64,000 nt of DNA from positions 248,001-312,000 of the forward strand of contig CAWAED010000020.1 of the NCBI GenBank assembly GCA_963781105.1, in the 5' to 3' direction. The first letter of the stretch is position 1. The number at the start of each line of letters is the position of its first letter. Under the pieces are notes generated by a model. The model was not told the DNA's origin. It saw only the letters and a list, made by a program, of their open reading frames with translations, and did no database searches. This document shows, piece by piece, positions 47,139 to 56,423 of the stretch. This DNA comes from Palsa-295 sp963781105. GTDB lineage: Bacteria > Acidobacteriota > Terriglobia > Acidiferrales > UBA7541. The position numbers and the translations under genes were made by a program.

Positions 47139-47290
47139 TGCACTATTTTGCATAACAAAAACAGGCAGCTTGCGAGCAGGTCTAAGTAACTGCTTTATAT
47201 TTATACAGTTATACTGTGACAGCCGATACCTAAACAACCCGTCATCCGACAGCTCCAATAATGTTGGTCGGCGACAGGATGTAGTATACT
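47139..47290 (+). promoter_or_regulatory. boxR control region: TGCA repeats, inverted repeat, AT-rich promoter
   Basis: TGCA at 47139-47142 and 47149-47152 are spaced by 6 bases (TGCA-N6-TGCA). TGCA repeats are, from memory, features of BzdR/BoxR operators in Azoarcus. A perfect inverted repeat ACAGT-TAT-ACTGT lies at 47205-47217, inside an AT-rich string, and TATACT at 47285-47290 could be a -10 element. Two further TGCA words occur at 47290 and 47306. The region also serves the divergent FHA gene. Confidence 0.5.
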
Positions 47291-47292
47291 GC

Positions 47293-48219
47293 ATGGAGAT
47301 TGGGGTGCAAAATTTGGCTTCTGAAGCGCAAATGGCAGTCCCATTGTCAGAGGTAGCGCCACCTGTGACCGATGCTGAGTTTCTCGGCTTTGTGGGTGCA
47401 CGAGTTCGTGAACTGCGAAGTTTGCGCGGAATGACGCGCAAGGCTGTTGCTCGGGACGCGGAGGTATCCGAGCGCCATCTTGCGCAACTTGAATTGGGCG
47501 ATGGGAACATTTCCATTTTGTTGCTGCGGCGGATTGCGACGGCGCTGAACGTGTCACTCGCCGATTTGTTTTCGCCTAAGGTTTCCGTGCCCGACGAGAA
47601 GCGAATGATCGGCGAACTTTTGGAACGGCTTCCGCCGAACCGACTGCGTGACACACTTCGGCGATTGACGCGCGAATTGGCGAGCGAGGAAAAATCCCGG
47701 CGCTCGCGCATCGCGCTGATTGGCTTGCGCGGCGCGGGCAAGTCCACATTGGGGGCCAAGCTGTCCCGCGAAATGAATGTCCCGTTCATCGAGTTGGATC
47801 GCGAAATCGAGAAAGATGCGGGAATTGCGCTGGCGGAGATTTTTTCGCTCTACGGACAGGTGGGTTACCGCCGGATTGAAAAACGCATACTGGACCGGGT
47901 GTTGAAGGAAAACGCGCGGGCGATCATTTCGATCGGCGGAGGCGTGGTTTCGGAGAAAGAAACCTACGATCGCGTGCTTTCGAGTTGTCTTACCGTGTGG
48001 GTGAAGGCCAGTCCCGAGGAGCATATGTCGCGCGTGATCGCGCAAGGCGATTTTCGCGTGATGGGCGACAACAACGAAGCCATGGATGACCTGCGGCGAA
48101 TCCTCGAGGCGCGGGAAGCTCTTTATCGCCGGGCGGACATTCATCTGGAGACTTCCGGCGAGTCGGTGAATGAAAGCCTTTCGAAGCTAAAACAGGCAAT
48201 ACAGTCGGAAACGAAGTAG
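47293..48219 (+). CDS. boxR: BoxR-type regulator: XRE domain fused to shikimate-kinase-like domain
   Basis: The 308-residue protein (from ATG 47293) has an XRE helix-turn-helix (RSLRGMTRKAVARDAEVSERHLAQLE) in its first third, a linker, then a shikimate-kinase-like domain with P-loop GLRGAGKSTLG and IELDREIEKDAG. This fusion defines the BoxR/BzdR family, in which the kinase-like part binds benzoyl-CoA and releases DNA. The start is uncertain: 47332 (MAVPLSEV) is equally possible and is favoured if TATACT at 47285 is the -10 box. It sits 9 bases before boxC and surely regulates the box genes. Confidence 0.9.
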   Translation: MEIGVQNLASEAQMAVPLSEVAPPVTDAEFLGFVGARVRELRSLRGMTRKAVARDAEVSERHLAQLELGDGNISILLLRRIATALNVSLADLFSPKVSVPDEKRMIGELLERLPPNRLRDTLRRLTRELASEEKSRRSRIALIGLRGAGKSTLGAKLSREMNVPFIELDREIEKDAGIALAEIFSLYGQVGYRRIEKRILDRVLKENARAIISIGGGVVSEKETYDRVLSSCLTVWVKASPEEHMSRVIAQGDFRVMGDNNEAMDDLRRILEAREALYRRADIHLETSGESVNESLSKLKQAIQSETK

Positions 48220-48228
48220 GAGGCATTT

Positions 48229-49911
48229 GTGGACGCAAGCGTGGCGCAAGACTCGCAGACAATCGCAGTACCGGTTGACTATCAAACCGAACCGTCAAAA
48301 TACAAACATTGGCGAGTCACTTACGACGGGCCGGTGGCGACTTTGACGATGGACGTGAATGAGGATGGCGGACTGCGTCCGGGATACAAATTGAAACTCA
48401 ATTCCTACGATTTGGGCGTGGACATCGAGTTGCACGACGCGCTGCAACGAATACGATTCGAGCACCCGGATATCCGGTCGGTGGTAATTTCCAGCGCGAA
48501 GAATCGCATCTTTTGCTCGGGCGCGAATATTTACATGCTGGGGCTTTCCTCGCACGCGTGGAAGGTGAATTTCTGTAAGTTCACGAATGAAACCCGCAAT
48601 GGGATTGAAGACGCGAGCCGCCATTCGGGATTGAAGTTTCTCGCGGCTTTGAATGGCACGACCGCCGGCGGAGGATACGAGCTCGCGCTTGCCTGCGACG
48701 AAATCATTCTTGTAGATGACCGTTCATCGGCGGTGAGTCTTCCGGAAGTGCCTTTGCTGGGTGTGCTTCCGGGCACGGGCGGGCTGACACGCGTTACGGA
48801 TAAGCGAAAAGTGCGAAGGGACCATGCGGACATTTTCTGCACTTCGGCGGATGGCGTGAAAGGCCAGCGGGCGAAGGAGTGGGGACTCGTGGATGATGCG
48901 GTGAAGACGCAGCAGTTTGCGGAGCACGCCAAGCAGCGATCGTTGCAATTGGCTGCGAAAAGCGATCGGCCCACAGACGCAAAGGGAGTCGCGCTAACTC
49001 GTTTACAGCGAACCATTGATGAGGCCGGGCGGCATTGCGAGTATGTGGACGCGCAAGTGAACCGGGAAGCTCGCACCGTCACGTTGACCATTCGCGCCCC
49101 GGAATCCGGGGGTGCAACGAGCATGAATGACGCTATTGCAGCGGGGGCTCGTTGGTGGCCCTTGCAGATGGCACGGGAACTGGATGATGCAATCCTGGGC
49201 CTGCGGACGAACGAAGCGGAATTGGGATTGTGGATTTTAAAAACGTCAGGAAATCCGGAGGCAGTACTCGCGATTGACGAATTCATCCTTGCGAACCGAA
49301 CGAATTGGTTTGTGCGGGAAGTTCTGGGGATGGTGCGCCGCACGTTTGCACGGCTGGATGTTTCGTCGCGGTCGCTCTTTGCGCTCGTTGAACCGGATTC
49401 ATGCTTCGCGGGAACGCTGCTGGAATTGGCACTCTCGGCGGATCGCGTTTACATGCTCGATACGCAGGAAGGCGACGTTCGGTCGTCCATGACTCTGTCC
49501 GAGATGAATTTCGGCGCTTTGCCGATGGTGAATGGATTGTCGCGCTTGGCGGCGCGTTTTTGCGGTGACGCATCACGAATTGAGAATTTGCGCAGTCTGA
49601 TTGGCCGCCAATTGCAGACGCAAGAAGCGCTCGAAGCAGGGTTGGTAACCGCCGCACCGGATGATCTGGATTGGCAGGATGAAGTGCGCCAGGCGATTGA
49701 ATCGCGAACTGCGCTTTCACCGGATGCCCTGACCGGACTGGAAGCAAATCTACGGTTCGGCGGGAACGAGACGATGGAAAGCCGAATTTTTGGCAGGCTT
49801 TCAGCGTGGCAAAACTGGATTTTTGTCCGGCCGAACGCTGTGGGCGAAAGCGGGGCTTTGAAGATTTACGGGACGGGCGCGCCGGTGAAATTTAACTGGG
49901 AAAGAGTTTGA
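48229..49911 (+). CDS. boxC: Benzoyl-CoA-dihydrodiol lyase
   Basis: The 560-residue crotonase-superfamily enzyme cleaves and hydrolyses 2,3-epoxybenzoyl-CoA to a ring-opened aldehyde-CoA plus formate in the aerobic benzoyl-CoA pathway. Family strings are KHWRVTYDGPVATLTMDVNE near the start, the crotonase loop SSAKNRIFCSGANIYMLG and NGTTAGGGYELALACDEI. Start is GTG 48229 with AGGAGG 6 bases before it. It lies between boxR and boxB in one transcription unit. Confidence 0.95.
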   Translation: MDASVAQDSQTIAVPVDYQTEPSKYKHWRVTYDGPVATLTMDVNEDGGLRPGYKLKLNSYDLGVDIELHDALQRIRFEHPDIRSVVISSAKNRIFCSGANIYMLGLSSHAWKVNFCKFTNETRNGIEDASRHSGLKFLAALNGTTAGGGYELALACDEIILVDDRSSAVSLPEVPLLGVLPGTGGLTRVTDKRKVRRDHADIFCTSADGVKGQRAKEWGLVDDAVKTQQFAEHAKQRSLQLAAKSDRPTDAKGVALTRLQRTIDEAGRHCEYVDAQVNREARTVTLTIRAPESGGATSMNDAIAAGARWWPLQMARELDDAILGLRTNEAELGLWILKTSGNPEAVLAIDEFILANRTNWFVREVLGMVRRTFARLDVSSRSLFALVEPDSCFAGTLLELALSADRVYMLDTQEGDVRSSMTLSEMNFGALPMVNGLSRLAARFCGDASRIENLRSLIGRQLQTQEALEAGLVTAAPDDLDWQDEVRQAIESRTALSPDALTGLEANLRFGGNETMESRIFGRLSAWQNWIFVRPNAVGESGALKIYGTGAPVKFNWERV

Positions 49912-49965
49912 AGTTCAGTTCCACCGCAGATTGAATCTGATGGAGACGTTCGCTGGGAGATAGCA

Positions 49966-51390
49966 ATGATTGACTACACGGAAAAGATTCCTAATAACGT
50001 GGACCTGGGAAGAGATCGCGTGCTGCAACGCGCTCTTGAACATTGGCAACCCGCGTATATGAATTGGTGGTACGACATGGGACCGAGCGAGAGCCATGCG
50101 CTGGAGGTTTACTTGCGCACGGCAACCAGCGTCGAGCCCGACGGTTGGGCACAGTTCGGGTACGTGCGCATGCCCGAATATCGCTGGGGAATTTTCCTGC
50201 AACCGCGCGATGCCAATCGCCAAGTGAATTTCGGCGTACATAAGGGTCAACCCGCATGGCAGGAAGTTCCGGGCGAATACCGCTCGACTCTGCGGCGGGT
50301 GATCGTGACGCAGGGCGATACGGAACCCGCGTCGGTGGAGCAGCAGCGGCTGCTCGGTATGTGCTGCCCCTCTTTGTATGACCTGCGCAACATTTTTCAA
50401 GTGAACGTGGAAGAAGGGCGCCATCTTTGGGCAATGGTCTACCTGCTGCATCGCTATTTTGGACGCGATGGGCGCGAAGAAGCGGAGGCATTGCTCGATC
50501 GCCGGTCCGGCGATGCGGATAATCCGCGCATCTTGGGCGCGTTCAATGAGCCGACGCCGGATTGGCTGGCATTCTATATGTTCACCTTCTTCACCGATCG
50601 CGACGGAAAATTCCAGCTTTGCGCGCTGGCAGAATCAGGGTTCGATCCTCTGGCACGCACCTGCCGATTCATGTTGACGGAAGAAGCGCACCACATGTTC
50701 GTGGGCGAGACGGGCATCAGCCGAATCCTGCAGCGGACGTGCGAGGTGATGAAGGAACACAAAGTTGAAAATCCAGGGGACGTTCGCGCGCTGGGCGTGA
50801 TCGACTTGCAGACGATGCAGAAATATTTGAATTTTCACTTCAGCGTGACGATTGACCTTTTTGGTTCGGACGCTTCTTCGAATGCTGCCAGCTACTACAC
50901 CACCGGACTGAAGGGGCGTTACGAGGAAACAAAGATTGAGGATGATCACATGCTGCAGGACGCCCATTATCCCGTGCTGGAAGTCGCCGGCAACAAAATC
51001 GTGACGCGGCAAGTGCCGGCGCTTACGGCTTTGAACGAACGCTTGCGCGACGATTACATCACCGAAATCCAAGGCGGGGTGGACCGTTGGAACAAGATCA
51101 TCGAACAAGCGGATATTCCGTTTCGACTAGTGCTGCCGCACAAGGGGTTTCATCGGGCTATCGGAAACTTTGCAGGAAAATTCATCAGTCCGGAAGGAGA
51201 CGTACTAACGAAGGAAGCCTGGGAAAACAATCAGCACACGTGGCTGCCCAGCGCCGAGGATCAAGCGTTCGTACAGTCGTTAATGGCGGGGCGTGTGATT
51301 GAGCCGGGGAAATTCGCCAACTGGATCGCGCCGCCGGCCCGCGGAATCAATAGACAGCCATTGAACTTCGAATACGTCCGATTTAATTGA
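49966..51390 (+). CDS. boxB: Benzoyl-CoA 2,3-epoxidase oxygenase subunit
   Basis: The 474-residue diiron oxygenase adds one oxygen atom to benzoyl-CoA, using electrons from the reductase BoxA. The start MIDYTEKIPNNVDLGRDR and the strings EEGRHLWAMVYLLHRYFGRDGREEAEALL and LTEEAHHMFVGE carry the Glu and His ligands expected for the diiron centre. Length is that of known BoxB proteins. BoxA is not in this window, so a reductase must be supplied from elsewhere. Confidence 0.95.
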   Translation: MIDYTEKIPNNVDLGRDRVLQRALEHWQPAYMNWWYDMGPSESHALEVYLRTATSVEPDGWAQFGYVRMPEYRWGIFLQPRDANRQVNFGVHKGQPAWQEVPGEYRSTLRRVIVTQGDTEPASVEQQRLLGMCCPSLYDLRNIFQVNVEEGRHLWAMVYLLHRYFGRDGREEAEALLDRRSGDADNPRILGAFNEPTPDWLAFYMFTFFTDRDGKFQLCALAESGFDPLARTCRFMLTEEAHHMFVGETGISRILQRTCEVMKEHKVENPGDVRALGVIDLQTMQKYLNFHFSVTIDLFGSDASSNAASYYTTGLKGRYEETKIEDDHMLQDAHYPVLEVAGNKIVTRQVPALTALNERLRDDYITEIQGGVDRWNKIIEQADIPFRLVLPHKGFHRAIGNFAGKFISPEGDVLTKEAWENNQHTWLPSAEDQAFVQSLMAGRVIEPGKFANWIAPPARGINRQPLNFEYVRFN

Positions 51391-51495
51391 GACCCCGGAC
51401 CGGGGATGAAGACCGCCAGAGCTGGTGTTCGGCGCACGATTGGGCTTTGATACGCGGCGGATTCGTTATAAACCGAGGAGGCGCGGAGAATCTCG

Positions 51496-52080
51496 TTGAG
51501 TCTGACAATCGTGCAGGCCGGTGAACCGGTGTTGCGGCAAGTCGCCCGTGACTTGACCAAGGCAGAGATCGAGAGCGATCAAATCCAGAGCTTGATTCTG
51601 GACATGCGAGAAACGATGCACGGGGCTCCAGGTGTGGGGCTTGCGGCGCCGCAGGTCGGCCTTCCGCTGCAACTCGCGATGATTGAAGACAAAGAGGAAC
51701 ACCACAAAAGCATCAGCGCAGAGGACTTGCGAGACCGGGAACGGCAGGCGGTGCCATTCCAAGTAATCATCAATCCGAAAATTACTCACACTTCCGGGTC
51801 AGTCGTCGAGTTCTTCGAAGGATGTTTGAGCCTTCCCGGATTTTCGGCCATCGTGCCTCGAGCCCACACAGTAACTGTCGAGTGTCTGGATGAAAATGGC
51901 AGACAGAAATTGATCGTGGCTGCCGGCTGGCATGCCCGCATTCTGCAGCACGAAATCGATCATCTGAACGGGAATCTCTACATAGACCGAATGCGCAGCC
52001 GCACATTCATGCTGCTGGACAATTACAACCGGTACTGGAAAGGGAGGCCAATCAAAGAGATCCAGTCAACTCTTGGCTAA
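51496..52080 (+). CDS. def: Peptide deformylase
   Basis: The 194-residue metalloenzyme removes the N-formyl group from new proteins. All three motifs are present: GVGLAAPQ (47-54), EGCLSLPG with metal ligand Cys110 and QHEIDHLNG with His152, Glu153 and His156. The start is TTG at 51496, preceded by GGAGAA. It has a C-terminal extension (KGRPIKEIQSTLG). Its place after the box genes looks incidental. Confidence 0.95.
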   Translation: MSLTIVQAGEPVLRQVARDLTKAEIESDQIQSLILDMRETMHGAPGVGLAAPQVGLPLQLAMIEDKEEHHKSISAEDLRDRERQAVPFQVIINPKITHTSGSVVEFFEGCLSLPGFSAIVPRAHTVTVECLDENGRQKLIVAAGWHARILQHEIDHLNGNLYIDRMRSRTFMLLDNYNRYWKGRPIKEIQSTLG

Positions 52081-52231
52081 GTCTCCGGGCTCCCTTGTGC
52101 CGATGCATTTGTATTTTATTGCGTGATCGGCCAAATTCTTGAATGCACTGGGACGCCGGAGAACTGGCGCTTTAACGCGTCCGCGAAATGCCACTCTCGA
52201 CATTGGATTGATGTTCAAGAATGAAGCGGCG

Positions 52232-52537
52232 CTAGTGGCTTTGCCACGCTTCGTGAACTTCTTGTAGTGCCTCGTCTATTTTCTTAATGGCTTTGTCGCG
52301 ATGCCCACCGTATTCGCCCGGTGCGCTCGCGAGCAGTCCTCGCGCCTCGCGCAATTTGTCCTCCGCGTGATGCAAGTCTTCGCGCGCTTCGTGTCCTGCC
52401 TGCGCAGGCGTTCCCTCAAGAAACGCACCCCGTGGTGATGTCGTGCCCCTCACTGCCGGCGAGACGAACACCAAAAGAAAAAAAGCAAGCGCCAACAATC
52501 CTGCCGCAGAGACCAAACGCATGAGCTGCCGGTTCAT
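52232..52537 (-). CDS. Small secreted helical protein
   Basis: The 101-residue protein has a signal peptide (hydrophobic stretch about 8-28) and a mature part rich in Glu, Lys, His and Ala with helical character (HEAREDLHHAEDKLREARGLL and DEALQEVHEAWQSH). GAGGAGG lies 6 bases before the ATG, a strong ribosome binding site. I do not recognise the family. Confidence 0.7.
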   Translation of the reverse strand: MNRQLMRLVSAAGLLALAFFLLVFVSPAVRGTTSPRGAFLEGTPAQAGHEAREDLHHAEDKLREARGLLASAPGEYGGHRDKAIKKIDEALQEVHEAWQSH

Positions 52538-52808
52538 GATACGCCTCCTCGTTGGAATGATGAGTTTGATGCTTTCAACCAGAATTTCTGATTTGGATCC
52601 ACAGCTTCCGCATCGTACCCGCCTCTTGCCACCGGCACAACGAATTCGCCACCAGTCCGTAGCTTTAGAATAACCACGAGTTCGTAAGGCCGTATTGATA
52701 AAACCGGACGTGCAAATATGGTGGGCCTAGGGATAGTCAAGCTCGCGGCAAACGAATGCGACGTCGAGCTTCGAAATGCAGTATCTCGGAACCTGAAACT
52801 TGATGCGA

Positions 52809-53144
52809 CTACGCTTGCGGAGTTTTCAGCGCCGCGGCCAATGCGTTAATTTCCAATGCCTCGCTGGACCCGACGAATTCCAAGCCGACTCCAAATTTTC
52901 CCTGACCTAAGGCGTCACAATAGGCGACGCGCGCCGCCGACGTAAAATGACCGGCGGGCAGGGAAACTAAAATGGTGTCGTCGATGAACCAGTCGCTGGT
53001 GGAAATAACACGGACGCCGCCGGGACTGACATTTTCTGTGACCGCTTTTTCCACTCCCAGCTTACCGTGCGTACCGATGAGCATAGCGGTGAGCCTCATG
53101 CCAATACGGTTTTGTCCCCGCTCCACCATGAACTGCTGTTCCAT
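52809..53144 (-). CDS. PilZ-domain protein
   Basis: The 111-residue protein resembles a stand-alone PilZ domain, the fold that binds cyclic di-GMP. The NxSxxG box is present as ENVSPGGVRV, followed by ISTSDWFIDDTILVSLPAG; the upstream Arg motif is only loosely matched (RGQNRIGMR). I chose ATG 53144 (MEQQFM), with 53180 as an alternative. It could connect to the degenerate HD-GYP and other signalling proteins of this genome. Confidence 0.7.
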   Translation of the reverse strand: MEQQFMVERGQNRIGMRLTAMLIGTHGKLGVEKAVTENVSPGGVRVISTSDWFIDDTILVSLPAGHFTSAARVAYCDALGQGKFGVGLEFVGSSEALEINALAAALKTPQA

Positions 53145-53319
53145 TGGATTTGCCTCCCGAACAGAACTGACCGGCATCAACTCTTCGGTATAGAAGCTTC
53201 GATGCAGGCCGGCACCCCTTGTGCATCCATCTTAACCATGTCGATCAGAGAAGACGGGAAGTAAGCAGTGCTGCTGTCTAAAAAGCCACTACCAGTGGAC
53301 GGGCGGAGTCTACCACAGC

Positions 53320-54597
53320 CTAGCAGTTTGTTGAAAAACGCAGTTGCGCTGCAACTTTAATTCAAAAAACTCGTCTGAAAGAAGGAAGCCCAAGGAGGCG
53401 AGTGAATGCGCGGAGACGATAACCAGCAGGAAGGAATGTTCAGCTACGTTTCGCCAGAGAAGAGAGTCCCGGCGGACCATCCGTTGCGACCGATCCGCAA
53501 GATGGTCGATGAGATCCTGAAGGAAATGTCGCCGCAGTTTGCGAAGTTGTACTCCGACGTGGGGCGGCCGTCGATACCGCCGGAGCGGCTGTTTCGGTCT
53601 CTGCTGTTGCAGATTTTCTATTCGGTCCGCAGCGAACGAATGCTGATCGAGCAACTGCAGTACAACCTGCTGTTCCGGTGGTTCGTGGGGATGGAGATGG
53701 ACGAGGTGGTGTGGAATCACGCGGTGTACAGCAAAAATCGGGAGCGCTTGCTGAATGAAGAGGTCGCCGAGACGTTTTTCCAGCGGGTGCTGGAGAGAGC
53801 CAGGCCGTTTATGTCCGATGAACATTTCACGGTAGATGGGACGCTGATTGAGGCCTGGGCCAGTCACAAGAGTTTCCGACCGAAGGATGGGAGTGGGAAG
53901 CCCGCTGGACCGGGAGGAGACGTCGACTTCAAAGGGGAAAAGCGAAAGAACCAGACCCATGAATCGACCACGGATCCCGATGCCAGGTTGTGGACGAAGT
54001 CCCGAGGAAGCCAGGCGAAGCTGAGTTATATGGGGCATGTATTGATGGAAAACCGCAACGGACTCTTGCTGCAGACGTTTCTGACGGAGGCGAACGGAAG
54101 AGCGGAGCGAGATGCTGCGCTGCTCATGGCCGAGGCTGTCCCGCCGGGAAAGCGAGTGACGTTGGGAGGAGACAAGAATTACGACACCCGAGAATTCGTG
54201 CGAGAACTGCGCGGGATGAACATCACCCCGCATGTGGCGCAGAACACGAGCAATCGCAGGAGCGCGATAGACGAGCGGACCACACGGCATGCGGGGTACG
54301 AGGTAAGTCAGCGGAAGAGAAAACGAGTGGAGCAATCGTTCGGGTGGATGAAGATGGTGGGGATGCTAAAGAAGGTAAAGTTGCGAGGAATCGACAAGGT
54401 GGGGTGGCTGTTTACCTTCACCGGAGCCGCCTACAACTTGTGCCGATTGCGAAACCTGATGGCCAGAACGTGACACGTGGCTTCGACGAGCCGGCTCGGT
54501 AGATAGAAAAACCCAAACCACTCCCTTACAACTCAGCGAAAACTCAAAACTTGAGAACGAAAAGCTTCGAAAACTAAATTGTTCAACAAGCTGCTAG
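53320..54597 (+). mobile_element. Insertion sequence, IS5-type, intact
   Basis: The element has imperfect terminal inverted repeats: CTAGCAGTTTGTTGAAAAA at 53320-53338 and, read from the other end, CTAGCAGCTTGTTGAACAA (54597-54579), which differ at two positions. One full-length transposase gene lies between them. The outer CTAG may be part of the ends or a 4-bp target duplication; because CTAG is its own complement this cannot be told from one copy. It separates the housekeeping-like part of the window from the small-gene accessory part. Confidence 0.88.
53406..54473 (+). CDS. IS5-family transposase
   Basis: The 355-residue protein has the N-terminal DUF772-type domain (residues 1-100) followed by a DDE transposase domain. 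The catalytic acids are visible as Asp in TVDGTLIEAW, Asp in LGGDKNYDTREF and Glu in RVEQSFGWMK. No stop or frameshift interrupts it, so the element may be active. Confidence 0.93.
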   Translation: MRGDDNQQEGMFSYVSPEKRVPADHPLRPIRKMVDEILKEMSPQFAKLYSDVGRPSIPPERLFRSLLLQIFYSVRSERMLIEQLQYNLLFRWFVGMEMDEVVWNHAVYSKNRERLLNEEVAETFFQRVLERARPFMSDEHFTVDGTLIEAWASHKSFRPKDGSGKPAGPGGDVDFKGEKRKNQTHESTTDPDARLWTKSRGSQAKLSYMGHVLMENRNGLLLQTFLTEANGRAERDAALLMAEAVPPGKRVTLGGDKNYDTREFVRELRGMNITPHVAQNTSNRRSAIDERTTRHAGYEVSQRKRKRVEQSFGWMKMVGMLKKVKLRGIDKVGWLFTFTGAAYNLCRLRNLMART

Positions 54598-54738
54598 TCG
54601 TCCGATAGTCGCTCTCTGGGATTCCTTACAAGCGATTCGCGCCAGCGAAAAGAATTTGTTTTCTTACCCAGGCCATCTCGCGCTTTCTGGCTTGCTGTGA
54701 CGGCCTGCCGCACAGCAGCTGTGTCGCCGAAGGACGCC

Positions 54739-54981
54739 ATGCCTGAACCCAGCGCTCTGCCGTGGAAAGTTGCCGCCGAAAAAGCAGCGGGGGAACTGGA
54801 CATCGAGAAACTTCGTCACCACGTGCGCGCCGCAGAAACCGCCATATTTTTCCGGCTTCAGGAGTTGCCAGTCTCTGTGGACCAGACTGAAGAACTTGAG
54901 GAAATAAGTACAGCACTGGCGGAGCTACTCGAACTTAAGATTCGCAAGCTCGGCTGGCCAAACTTAAGGTTAGGCAGCTGA
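54739..54981 (+). CDS. Small protein, paralogous family member 1
   Basis: The 80-residue protein contains WKVAAEKAAGELDIEKLRHHVRAAETAIFFRLQEL, then a helix-rich tail ending LKIRKLGWPN. It shares the pattern W-x(9-11)-L/E-x-D-x2-KL-x3-V-x-A-x2-x-AI-x2-R and the ending KLGW with the ORF at 55073-55315, and the first part with 61131-61364. Function unknown. It starts at the ATG 54739. Confidence 0.65.
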   Translation: MPEPSALPWKVAAEKAAGELDIEKLRHHVRAAETAIFFRLQELPVSVDQTEELEEISTALAELLELKIRKLGWPNLRLGS

Positions 54982-55072
54982 CAGCTCTCCATTCGTCCCG
55001 CTGGCCCCCGCACGGTACGAGTCGCTTGACATAACAAAGCCGCTGGGTACAGTCTAGCGCTAGCCCAATCCT

Positions 55073-55315
55073 ATGCGAGACCCGTATCCAGCGTCGTGGA
55101 AAGACCTCTATCTCCAGACGGTGCTAGAATCCGACAAAGAGAAATTGACCGGGCTGGTCCAAGCCACAGAGCAGGCAATAGTCCTCCGCGCTCAAAAATT
55201 ATTGAACTCCACAGACCATCCCAAAGAACGCAGCGACATGGCGGTCGCATACGCGTCTTTGCTTTCCATCAAAACCAATAAGCTCGGCTGGGGACCGGTG
55301 TCCACTACTGAGTAG
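55073..55315 (+). CDS. Small protein, paralogous family member 2
   Basis: The 80-residue protein reads WKDLYLQTVLESDKEKLTGLVQATEQAIVLRAQKL near its start, followed by a helix and the string IKTNKLGWGP. It is clearly related to the 54739 ORF (same spacing of Trp, KL, V-x-A, AI-x2-R and KLGW). A predicted all-helical, soluble protein of unknown function. Confidence 0.65.
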   Translation: MRDPYPASWKDLYLQTVLESDKEKLTGLVQATEQAIVLRAQKLLNSTDHPKERSDMAVAYASLLSIKTNKLGWGPVSTTE

Positions 55316-55973
55316 CTGGTTTGGGATGCCGGCGCCTCCACTCTTCTCGACAGTCCCGTAATTGAGACTTGTAAACCTCAAGCACTGGGGAGTACCCTGA
55401 ACGTCCCTCCCTCAATTTTCCAAGCGGTGGAATTGTGACCGGAACAGCGAGCACGCCATTGAATCGCAATGCGCCAAAGCAGGAAATGGGAGAGTCGTTC
55501 CTTCTCGATTCTTGATGGTTCTCGGAATTCTAGTCGTTATCCTGCACGTCGTGCATGGCTAAGACGTTTCTCGCCGCGCGCCTAGGCTAGCACTTGAATT
55601 CTCCCTTCCGTAACAATCCCGCAACTTCACGCTGATAGAACTCGCCCTAGGCGTACGGCGATGCGACCCGATGCAAGGTAAGACGAGAGAACGCTGGCAG
55701 GAAGTGTGCGAGCAGGCACGCGGCGAAAGACTTCCAAAAACTCAATCTGACCGGCTATCATACGGAACCGCAGGCCAGCGGAGTTTAAAGGTCTAAAGTG
55801 GAGCAGGAGCGCGCTCCAACCGTCCATCAAGTTGCCTGTTATTAAGTTGACTTATCTATTCCATCTGTAGTAAATTGCGGACCTAGCTTGTAGACGCCGA
55901 TGCTCACGTCCAGCAAAGCAATCTCCTTCTCCCTCATCAAGTGCGGTTCTCGCTCCCCGAAAGGAAAAATTAC
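55316..55973. other. Gene-poor stretch
   Basis: I see no convincing gene in this 658-base stretch. Several short frames occur on both strands but none has a motif or ribosome binding site. A 15-codon hydrophobic frame near 55514 is too short to support. Confidence 0.4.
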
Positions 55974-56150
55974 GTGGACGTACAGACCGACGAACGGCAC
56001 CTGAGAAACATCGAAGGCTACCTGATGGAACTTGCATGCAGCGTCAAAAGCATAGATGAGGTGAGCCTGATTGCAGATGTATTGGAATCGGTGCAAGACA
56101 CCCTCCGGGACTTGGCCCGGGAGCCACGCCGCTTGCGACTCCTCGACTAG
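55974..56150 (+). CDS. Small helical protein of unknown function
   Basis: The 58-residue protein (from GTG 55974) has the form VDVQTDERHLRNIEGYLMEL...ADVLESVQDTLRDLAREPRRL. It is charged and helical. AAAGGA lies about 9 bases before the GTG. The antisense frame 55842-56096 is a shadow. Confidence 0.5.
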   Translation: MDVQTDERHLRNIEGYLMELACSVKSIDEVSLIADVLESVQDTLRDLAREPRRLRLLD

Positions 56151-56192
56151 CTGGTCAATTTCCGACGGCGGCGCTTATCGGACAGGATGACT

Positions 56193-56423
56193 CTAGAGCG
56201 CGTTCTGAAATCTCAAGTCGAACGGCTCGTAGGTAGACTTGGTTTTGCAGTGGGGGCACTGGCGTTCCCTGCCATTCGCTGGGAACACAGGTCGCGACGG
56301 TAGGTAATAATCGGCCAGGGTGTCAGGCATCAGAGAATAGGGGAACGCTTCACGGCAGTTCTTGCAATCCAAAAGCCAGCTTGCCATCGCCGGAGCATAT
56401 GTAGCGCATCGAACAAACGCCAT
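56193..56423 (-). CDS. Small zinc-ribbon protein
   Basis: The 76-residue protein has CKNC (about 20-23) and CPHC (about 56-59) separated by about 32 residues, a probable zinc ribbon. The rest (AFPYSLMPDTLADYYLPSRPVF) is aromatic and Pro-rich. No known family is recognised. It is the first of five Cys-rich small genes in this region. Confidence 0.55.
   Translation of the reverse strand: MAFVRCATYAPAMASWLLDCKNCREAFPYSLMPDTLADYYLPSRPVFPANGRERQCPHCKTKSTYEPFDLRFQNAL

Noticed and set aside
55842..56096. 84-residue open frame on the minus strand
   Set aside because: It is antisense to the better supported helical ORF starting at GTG 55974.
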